Shown piece after piece: positions 56,065 through 64,000 of a stretch of DNA of 64,000 bases. The translations under genes were made by a program, and so were the position numbers. Under the pieces are notes generated by a model, which was not told the origin of the DNA, ran no database searches, and saw nothing but the letters and a program-made list of their open reading frames with translations. The first letter of the stretch is position 1; each line of letters opens with the position of its first letter. Where the stretch lies: assembly GCF_000218685.1 (NCBI RefSeq), contig NW_006763291.1, positions 1,768,308 through 1,832,307 of the forward strand, in the 5' to 3' direction. Source of the stretch: Serpula lacrymans var. lacrymans S7.9 (lineage: Eukaryota; Basidiomycota; Agaricomycetes; Boletales; Serpulaceae).

Positions 56065-57267
56065 TATTAATCACTATTCCACGTGGCACTGTGCCTGTGT
56101 GGCGCAAAGGCGAGTCTTTTGAATATTCACTTCATTATTGACACTTGTCCATGCTACCAATCAACTTTGGTGCATGACAGCGCCAGAGTAACTAACTCTT
56201 GGTTGTTGCATTAGGACTTGCTCTTCTACTCTCTTGCACGATTGTGCAAAAAGTCCCACTGGGCACCCGGACTCTAGGGTGAAGGAGATTTGGTTATTGG
56301 TTGGGAATATCCCACATAGCAGATAGGTGTGCTCCTAGCGACGGCCTTGTAGTGGTTTGGGAGAAGAACCAATACCTTCAATACGCGGCCCCCAGCGTTA
56401 AGGGGAGCACTTAGCTCAGCAGTCGGTGTGGAACCACTGTTGATTAGAATTTACATACAAAATTTCACTTTTTCTTTCCTCTGACCAGGCCGGGCACTTG
56501 CCTCCGCCAGTCTGGAGAATGGGTTGACAGCTTAACAAGCGGACCACCCCCTGACAACCGTTCAGACCAGGGTTTATTATGAATACCTTTTTATACACTC
56601 TTTCAAATACCATAGTGTGGGTAGTCGGAGATTAAGATCCGATACTCAGCAGGGAAGAGGTAGATCCGCAGATAGCAAGCGGGGACCCCTTTTTACATTT
56701 TTTTATTTACTTTACCAAGAGAACAAGTTGACATGTCGTCACAAACACCTGACGTCAACGCTCTGTTGCACAACATGTGTGCACAGATCTTCGCGTTAAC
56801 TATGCAACTCGCCGAGCTACAGGCAAACCCTCCTACCCCCTCGGTAGAGAAAAAGTTCAATAAGAAAGTCGAAGTTGTCGCTGACCCTGGCGCCTTCAAG
56901 GGAGACAGAGCACAATTTGCCGAGTGGTGGATCAAACTCCAAATATGGGTTCAGGCAAATTGGGATGCATTTGCCAACGATTTCGAGGTAGCCACTGCGG
57001 TGCTATCTCGACTAAAGGGACCTGTGGCGGGTCAATACGCCCAAGTTAGAATGCAGGAGTGCTACACCGCGGGAGTGTGGCCCACCTGGGACAATCTCAA
57101 AGTAGAGATTGAAAAATATTTCAAGCCGCAAGCTGAGCGTGACTGGGCGCGTCAGCAAATTCGTTCCTTCAAACAAGGCAACATGAGGACTGATGACTTT
57201 GTAACCCGGTTCCTGGCCCTCTCCATCCAAGGGGGTCTTGGTAATGAACATGCAGTAGAGCTGCTGG
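55369..57267 (+). repeat. left arm of a 1.9-kb inverted repeat
   Basis: Inverse of 62093-64000. The outermost base of the window (64000) pairs with 55369, so the arm may extend further to the left of 55369 only as far as the unseen sequence permits. Near-identical from 55369 to about 56700, then clearly diverged through the gag start. Contents: an unnamed repeat with a minus-strand ORF, a 28-bp LTR tail, the 5' leader and the first 178 codons of gag. Confidence 0.9.
56188..56215 (+). mobile_element. 28-bp remnant of the 5' LTR
   Basis: CCAGAGTAACTAACTCTTGG plus GTTGTTGCA equals the last 28 bp of the 3' LTR (62065-62092) with one change. The other ~388 bp of the 5' LTR are replaced by the unnamed repeat. 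The same junction is present in the right arm (63154-63181). The sequence after it, TTAGGACTTGCTC, is not an obvious tRNA primer-binding site. Confidence 0.75.
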
Positions 57268-57788
57268 AACGCAATGTGAACCCCCACATTGCAGAACAGC
57301 TTTACCTACAGGATATGAGAAATGAGAATCTCTCTCAAGCAGCAGAGGAGGTTCGAAAAATAGGTAGGGCCATAGAACTCTACAAAATGCACCAAGGTGG
57401 CGAGACCACCAAAAACAACCAATCCCAGAGGCGCCCTGGGTCATCAAACCATCATAATCATTCTCACGGGTTCAAGCTGTTCAGGCTGCAACCAGGGCAG
57501 GGAGCCCCCATGGATATCGGCGCGGTCCAAGGAGGACAGATGCGCAGATTCAAGGGGAACTGCTACAATTGCAGCCAAGAGGGACACATGTCCCGAGACT
57601 GCAGAAAAGGAGCGCATGCTGCTCAACAAAAAAATAATCAAGGGCGCCAGGCGTGCCAATTAGAATCCGAAAAACCGGACAATCGGCTCCAGACTCTGGC
57701 TGGTCGATCCTATGACAAAATCCGGGCCTTCTTCTACGATCAGCAGGCTGCTGAAATGAAGGCTCAGGGAAAAGAGTTTGGAGCTTAG
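56733..57788 (+). CDS. gag: chromovirus Gag polyprotein
   Basis: 351 aa. N-terminal capsid-like region with DPGAFKGDRAQFAEWW, YAQVRMQECYTAG and a retrotrans_gag core ending in EEVRKIGRAIELY. C-terminal zinc knuckle CYNCSQEGHMSRDC (CCHC). The frame is fully open, in contrast to pol. It ends 5 nt before the start of the next open frame, which is in another reading frame, so pol would need a frameshift or re-initiation. Confidence 0.9.
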   Translation: MSSQTPDVNALLHNMCAQIFALTMQLAELQANPPTPSVEKKFNKKVEVVADPGAFKGDRAQFAEWWIKLQIWVQANWDAFANDFEVATAVLSRLKGPVAGQYAQVRMQECYTAGVWPTWDNLKVEIEKYFKPQAERDWARQQIRSFKQGNMRTDDFVTRFLALSIQGGLGNEHAVELLERNVNPHIAEQLYLQDMRNENLSQAAEEVRKIGRAIELYKMHQGGETTKNNQSQRRPGSSNHHNHSHGFKLFRLQPGQGAPMDIGAVQGGQMRRFKGNCYNCSQEGHMSRDCRKGAHAAQQKNNQGRQACQLESEKPDNRLQTLAGRSYDKIRAFFYDQQAAEMKAQGKEFGA

Positions 57789-57793
57789 GTCAC

Positions 57794-60700
57794 TTGGGTG
57801 CCTTCACTCCACGAAACAATGAAGTAAACCACAACAAAGTGGCCCCTGCTCCGGGGTGTTGCACGAGCAATAATGGAAAGAAGGGGATGGCTCCCCAATT
57901 TGTAAATAGATTTCAAAATTTATCAGAAATATGTACTTGTATGAAGCATTGTAACTGTAATACTTATGATACTACCGCTGCACCAGCGTCTCCCTTGGAG
58001 CGTGGCCCTGGCGAGACAAATAATATGGTGCTTGATTCTGGTAAAAATAAAATAGAAAAACATGTAGCTTTCAATACCTCTTCTTCTTTGTTGGAGCCAC
58101 CCTTTCCCGAAATCCCAAAATGTGTGTTGATGCGCACATATTTATTCCAAAAAGAGATCCATTTAGACGTTGGTGTGGAAAACCTTGCCCAGGGCATAGT
58201 ACACCCAACCAGCGCACTGCTTAATTCAGGCGCTAACGGAATCTTCATAGATCAGGCTTGGGCGGAGCAAATTGGACTCCCCCTTATAAAATTAGATGTA
58301 TCTATTCCCGTCTATAATGTTGACGGTAGGCTCAACATAGGTGGCTGTATCACACACAAATGTTCCTTTGTTGTCGAGTACCAAGGACACAGGGAACGAG
58401 TCACTGCCGAAGCTACCCAACTAGGGAAGATTAATTTAATCTTGGGCTGGACCTGGCTATTCAAACACAATCCTGAGATTGACTGGCAGACAGGGGTTGT
58501 CACATTGTCACATTGCCCTCATGAATGTGTGAACTTGGGTAAACCGAATCACGTCCGTCACAATGAGCGTCTTGAGAAGATAAACGCTGGTCACGTTTAT
58601 GAGCTCAGATCTCTAGAAAAGATCAACAATGACAATGATGAGGTAAAACCCGAGGAAGAGATTAAGAGGCTGGTACCTCCCGAGTACTGTGACTTCTGGA
58701 AAGTCTTTTCAAAACATAAATCAGAGCGCTTCCCAGAGGCTAAGCCTTGGGACCATGCTATAGATTTGAAGGACCATGCTATAGATTTGAAGGACACCTT
58801 CAAGCCGAGAAAAGGACACATGATACCACTCTCTGCTCCAGAAAGAGATGAGGTATCAAGTTTCATAGACGAACAGCTTAGGAAGGGTTACATCAGACTT
58901 TCCAAAAGCCCTATGACGTCCCTGGTGTTCTTCATTCCTAAAAAGGATGGTAAGAAGCGTATGTTTATGGACTATCGTTACGTGAATGAGCACACGGTTA
59001 AAAATGCGTATCCACTGCCTTTGATCAGTCAGCTAGTAGACAAATTGGCTGGTGCCAAGATCTTGACAAAAATGGATCTCAGATGGGGGTACAATAATGT
59101 ACAAATCAAATAAACAGATGCTTGGAAGGCCGTGTTCACGTGCCACCAAGGATCCTTTGAACCCCTTGTTATGTTCTTTGGGTTGACCAACTCACCGGCG
59201 ACCTTCCAGAGCATGATGAATGAGATCTTTGTGGATACGCAAAACTGTGTCGTCATCTACATTGACGATTTATTAATATTTACGAAGTCGGACGATGAGG
59301 CTGAGCATGACAGGATCATGCAAGAAGTCCTTCGACGCTTACAGGAATGGGACCTATTTGTCAAACCCGAAAAATGTAATTTTAAAGTGAAGGAAGTAGA
59401 TTTCCTCGGTATGATAATAGGCCAGAACGGAATCAGGATGGACCCTGAGAAAGTTCAAGCTATATTGGACTGGCCAGAACCTACTCGCGTCAAAGGAGTT
59501 AGGGCCTTCCTTGGCTTGGGAAATTTCTACTGAAGGTTTATCAAAAACTTCGCAAAAATCATGAGACCGTTGAACGATCTCACTAAAAAGGACATTGTTT
59601 GGCACTGGGGCGCCAAGGAACAAGAAGCTTTCAATAAGCTTAAACAGGCATTTACAACGGCGCCCATATTAGCATTTCCAGAATTGGACAAAGAGTTCCG
59701 GCTAGAAACCAACTCTTCTGATTTTGCTACTGGGGCTGTTCTATCAATTAAATAACCTGGCAATCTTTGGAGGCCTTGTGCCTATTTATCACATAGTTTG
59801 TCGTTTACAGAGCGCAACTATCAAATATATGATAAGGAGATGCTGGCCCTCATTAGAGCTCTAGAGCATTGGCGGCACTACTTAGAAGGTGCTAGACACC
59901 AATTTGAAATTTGGACTGATCATAAAAATCTGGAGTATTTTATGACGGCCCGAGACTTGAACCAAAGACAAGCCCGCTACGCGGTATACTTGTCAAGGTT
60001 TAATTATAAATTAATTCATAAGCCTGGAAGCTCTATGGGGAAAGCGGACACTTTGTCCAGAAGAGAGGATCATGCCAACGGCATTGAAGATGACAACAAA
60101 AGTGTGACCCTGATAGACCAATCAAGGGTTGCCAATGTTAGAATCGGGCAAGATTCCGATCTTCTGGAAGTCTTCAAGAAAGACATCTCCTCAGAAGAGA
60201 AGGCGCGCCTTGATGGCAATGAACACTATTTATGGGAAGACAGGCTCTTCCATTTTAAAAATAGAATCTATGTGCCTGAGTCCGCAAGGATCAAGGCAAT
60301 AGATAGACATCACGACACTCCAGTGGCTGGGCACCCTGGGTGGCAACGAACAATGGAGTTAATCTCCAGAAACTATATGTGGCCTGGCATGGTCAAAGTC
60401 ATACAGGAATACGTAAAATCCTGTCTGAGATGTGCTATGGCTAAGAATTCTCATCAACCGCCGGCCGGTAAACTTATGCCGAATCCGATACCAGCTGGTC
60501 CCTGGCAGGATATATCGGTTGACTTTACGACGGATCTGCCCGAGTCAAATGGGTATGATTCAGTAATGGTGGTAGTAGATCGCTTCTCCAAAGAAGTGGT
60601 ATTCATACCCACCAACAAAACTATTACTGCTGCTGGTACGGCAGATTTATTCAAAGATTTTGTATGGTCCATCCATGGGTTACCAGAAACGGTTATCTCC

Positions 60701-61665
60701 GATAGAGGGCCACAATTTGCTAGCGAATTTACGAATTATGGAAGATGCTGGGCATCAAACCTAAATTATCAATGGTGTTCCATCCACAGACTGATGGACA
60801 AACGGAGAGACTCAACCAGGAGTTGAAACAATATCTCCGGATATTTATCAATGACAGGCAGACAGATTGGGCCAAGTGGCTAAAGATAGCCCAGTTCTCT
60901 TATAATATCAAACAGTCGTCAGCTACAGAAAAAGCACCATTCGAGGTTACTAGATCGTACCTCCCCAGAATGGGTGTAGAACCTGGTAAAAGCAAGAACG
61001 AGGCTGCTGAGAACATGGCCAAAGACATGAAGACCATATTGGACGAAATGCGCAAAGCACTATTTAAAATTGCAGATCAGATGAAAGACAGGGCAGAGCA
61101 TAGATGCTCTAAAGCCCCTGACTACAAGGTCGGCGACCTGGTCTGGTTAGATACCAACCACTTAAAATTAAAGGATCAGCAGTCTAGAAAACTGACCGAA
61201 AAGTGGATTGGCCCTTATTGGATTAAGGAAGTCAAACCCAACGCGGTGGAGCTGGAACTCCCAAAATGAATGAGGGTAGTACCCACGGTCAATATTAGCT
61301 GTGTGAAACCCTACAAAGGGCCACTGCCGGGACAGCGTGTAGACCGGCTCAGACCGGTTGTAGTCACCCAGGAAGGTGAAGAAGAGTTCGAAGTCAAACG
61401 GGTGGTGGATGCACGCTTGAAGCATGGCAAATTAGAGTTTCTAGTCCTATGGAAGGGCTATGGAGATGAGGACAGAACATGGGAACCAGAAGCCGATCTG
61501 GAAAATTCCCGCAACGCTGTTCGAGAATTTTATTCTAAGAACCCCTCAGCTCCTAGGAAGCTTAGAGGCATGGACTCAAAACTTTTTAATTCCTTTTTTC
61601 AACCTATGCCCAAAAATTTAACTACCACCTCCGGTATTTGGTCTCGCCTGGAAATCGAGCCTTAG
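57794..61665 (+). pseudogene. pol: chromovirus Pol: protease, RT, RNase H, integrase, chromodomain (broken)
   Basis: Domains in order: protease near 58215-58260, reading LLNSGANGIFID, with Asn where the catalytic Asp of the D-S/T-G motif is expected; RT with FIPKKDGKKRMFMDYRYVNE and the catalytic YIDDLLIF; RNase H (LETNSSDFATGAVLSI, ALIRALEHWRHYL); integrase HHCC (HHDTPVAGHPGWQRTM ... CLRCAMAK) and DDE residues in DISVDFTTDLP, VISDRGPQFASEF, TDGQTERLNQEL; C-terminal chromodomain FEVKRVVDARLKHGKLEFLV. In-frame stops at about 59111, 59531, 59753 and 61267 and a frame change at about 60738 break it. A 24-bp in-frame duplication (DHAIDLKD twice) lies at 58751-58798. Confidence 0.9.
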
Positions 61666-61676
61666 AAGGGGGGTAG

Positions 61677-62092
61677 TGTTACGATAACACAATTTTGGGA
61701 CCTTTCCTTCTTTTTCATTCTCCGCTTTAACCTTGTATACTTTAGCTTTCACACATGGTGCCACGCGGCACTTCCCCTTTTGTTCAAACTCCTCTTTCTC
61801 GTACCGCGTTGCCTTCTTCTTATTTTAGATACAACTCTCTCACACAGTGGAGCTGGTCATGCGGGCTAGGCCCCATGACATCATCAGCCACTAACTTTAT
61901 CAACTGTACAGTACATAAGTACAAACACTCTGTATTAGTATATATACCCCAATAGATCCAGGAAACTCCTCAGCGAGTCCTCCTGTTGTTCACCAACAAA
62001 CTCTCTGCAGCCTAAGGGGTAACCACTTCCCATTCACTACCCTTATAGTGTGTTCTTGTGTGAGCCAGAGTAACTAACTCTTGGTTGTTACA
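61677..62092 (+). mobile_element. 3' LTR of the plus-strand chromovirus, LTR family 1
   Basis: 416 bp, TGTTACGATAAC to GGTTGTTACA, preceded by a purine-rich tract (AGAAGGGGGG). It carries a TATATATACCCC promoter-like box at about 61940. It reference-matches the solo LTRs at 830-1242 and 53939-54348. Its last base abuts the inverted gag fragment. Confidence 0.9.
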
Positions 62093-62639
62093 CCAGCAGT
62101 TCTACTGCATGTTCATTTCCTAGACCCCCTTGGATAGAGAGGGCCAGGAACCGGGTTACGAAGTCATCCGTCCTCATGTTTCCTTGCTTGAAGGTACAGA
62201 TTTGCTGACATGCCCAGTCACGCTCAGCTTGTGGTTTAAAATATTTTTTGATCTCAATTTTGAGATCGTCCCAGACAGGCCACACTCCTGCGGTGTAGCA
62301 CTCCTGCATTCTAACTTGGGCGTATCAACCTGCCACAGGTCCTTTTAATCGAGATAGTACCGCAGTTGCTACCTCAAAGTCGTTGGCAAACGCATCCCAG
62401 TTTGCCTTGACCCAAATTTGGAGCTTGATCCACCATTTGGCAAATTGTGCTCTGTCTCCCTCGAAGGCGCCAGGGTCAGCGATGACTTCAAATTTCTTAT
62501 TGAACTTTTTCTTGACCGAGGGGGTTGCTGCAGGGGGGTGCACCTGCAGTTCGGCGAGTTGCGTAGTCAACATCAAAATCTGTGCACACATGTTGTGCAA
62601 CAGAGTGTTGATGTCGGGTTGTTGACTTTGCGATGACAT
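62093..62639 (-). pseudogene. gag: inverted chromovirus gag fragment
   Basis: Minus-strand copy of the first ~178 codons of gag (starts MSSQSQQPDINTLLHNMCAQ). An in-frame TGA replaces the CAA codon after LKGPVAG. About 88% of residues match the gag at 56733. It is cut at GNEHAVELL exactly where the 3' LTR ends. Confidence 0.9.
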
Positions 62640-64000
62640 GTCAACTTGTTCTCTTGGTAAGGTTAAAAAAATGTAAAAAGGGGTCCCCGCTTGCTATCTG
62701 CGGATCTACCTCTTCCCTGCTGAGTATCGGATCTTAATCTCCGACTACCCACACTATGGTATTTGAAAGAGTGTATAAAAAGGTATTCATAATAAACCCT
62801 GGTCTGAACGGTTGTCAGGGGGTGGTCCGCTTGTTAAGCTGTCAACCCATTCTCCAGACTGGCGGAGGCAAGTGCCCGGCCTGGTCAGAGGAAAGAAAAA
62901 GTGAAATTTTGTATGTAAATTCTAATCAACAGTGGTTCCACACCGACTGCTGAGCTAAGTGCTCCCCTTAACGCTGGGGGCCGCGTATTGAAGGTATTGG
63001 TTCTTCTCCCAAACCACTACAAGGCCGTCGCTAGGAGCGCACCTATCTGCTATGTGGGATATTCCCAACCAATAACCAAATCTCCTTCACCCTAGAGTCC
63101 GGGTGCCCAGTGGGACTTTTTGCACAATCGTGCAAGAGAGTAGAAGAGCAAGTCCTAATGCAACAACCAAGAGTTAGTTACTCTGGCGCTGTCATGCACC
63201 AAAGTTGATTGGTAGCATGGACAAGTGTCAATAATGAAGTGAATATTCAAAAGACTCGCCTTTGCGCCACACAGGCACAGTGCCACGTGGAATAGTGATT
63301 AATATTGCCCTTTTTGAACTTGTGGCTGATCAGCACCACCTCTATTAGGCAATCCAGTCACGCTCACCTTTGCTTTTCCATCCGGTACTTTCCATGTTTC
63401 GGCATTTCGGCAAATTTTTGCGTCGCCACTGGCTACACATTGCATTGCGCCCTCGCTTTTGTCGTTTCCCTTACTCCCCTTCCTTTGCCCAGCCCCACCA
63501 TGGGCCCCTTCCTCTCCTTTTTATTCTCACCTGACGGTCGTTTCTGGATCCCCATTCTAATCCACTTTTCCGTCACCTCCACCCTCCTCCTCCTCATCTT
63601 ATTTGCACCCCCACCATTTCTGATGTCACCACTTCCTATCCACTTCCGTTGCCGATCCGTTGACTACCACATGCCACTGCTGATATCAGCAAAGCCCCGG
63701 CGGCCGGTCCAAATAGGGCAACAGGTCCATCTTCATGACGTCGATCTGCCATCATATACTATCAAAACATCGGTCGCTCGTCTTGCCTGGTTGGAGCGTG
63801 GGTGGGTAGTTTTTGAGCTGGAGAAGGTTCATCCCCTTGCGTCGCCCATGTTCATCGCTGTCCCATTCACTTGGGTACACTTATCTTTTGTCCATCGTCT
63901 TTGCTACAGCTACACCTACCACACGCTCCCTGGGACTCACTTGTTCCAAATTGGAACTAGTCCTCTCCCTCCCTTGTTTGATCAGGTGGTCCAACACAAC
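62093..64000 (-). repeat. right arm of the inverted repeat (continues past the window)
   Basis: Inverse of 55369-57267. From about 62665 outward it matches the left arm essentially base for base as far as I compared (for example a 65-codon frame at 62756-62953 is identical to 56416-56613). The arm is cut by the window end. Confidence 0.9.

Noticed and set aside
1..64000. CRISPR array or prokaryotic defence system
   Set aside because: No regularly spaced direct repeats; the gene structures are eukaryotic.

Overview
This window looks like a chromosome segment of a mushroom-forming basidiomycete (Agaricomycetes). Genes are split by many short introns (about 48-70 nt, mostly GT-AG, two apparent GC-AG) with micro-exons of 7-23 nt. 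Proteins include several with strong basidiomycete flavour: a Skt5/Chs4-type chitin synthase regulator, a DUF6533-type seven-helix membrane protein and two small secreted 'glycopeptide' proteins. The repeats include chromodomain Ty3/gypsy elements, a Plavaka transposase and a PIF/Harbinger element. There are no prokaryotic operons, no CRISPR array and no rRNA.

Layout. 0-7.7 kb is genic: solo LTR (830-1242), TIM10-like exon, a small zinc-finger protein whose stop is 1 nt from the TIM10 stop, threonine aldolase (8 exons, 450 aa) and the Skt5/Chs4-like regulator (769 aa, CVIM prenylation box). 7.7-19 kb is an AT-rich repeat compartment: a TA-flanked MITE family with GGGATGCCAAA ends, a decayed Plavaka transposase, SINE-like repeats with tRNA-type promoter boxes, a second LTR family, a CpG-depleted copy of the repeat that forms the inverted arms at the right end, and a 100-N assembly gap. 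19-29 kb is genic again: SmD1, two tandem secreted GH27 alpha-galactosidases and one 'glycopeptide' gene. 31.2-35.7 kb is a 4.5-kb PIF/Harbinger element with perfect 28-bp ends and a 3-bp duplication, carrying a transposase with one frameshift and an oppositely oriented accessory gene. 36.5-49.2 kb is a gene block: second 'glycopeptide', GPI8, HCNGP/SAP30BP-like, short Tup1-like WD40 protein, an orphan 164-aa protein, an ENOSF1/L-fuconate dehydratase-like enzyme and the DUF6533 protein. 50.3-64 kb is nested chromovirus DNA: a minus-strand chromovirus broken by two LTR insertions, then a plus-strand chromovirus flanked by inverted arms of about 1.9 kb that run off the window end.

How the parts relate. 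The host genes are mostly housekeeping (tRNA-independent amino-acid metabolism, splicing, GPI anchoring, mitochondrial import, cell wall synthesis) plus secreted carbohydrate-active and small cysteine-rich proteins. I found no coherent new multi-gene system. The most unusual material is in the repeats: the inverted chromovirus arms with an abrupt identity change, CpG-directed decay of one repeat copy, the near-intact Harbinger element, and the SINE-like and MITE families. Exon boundaries come from reading splice signals by eye and matching family motifs from memory; no database search was run.
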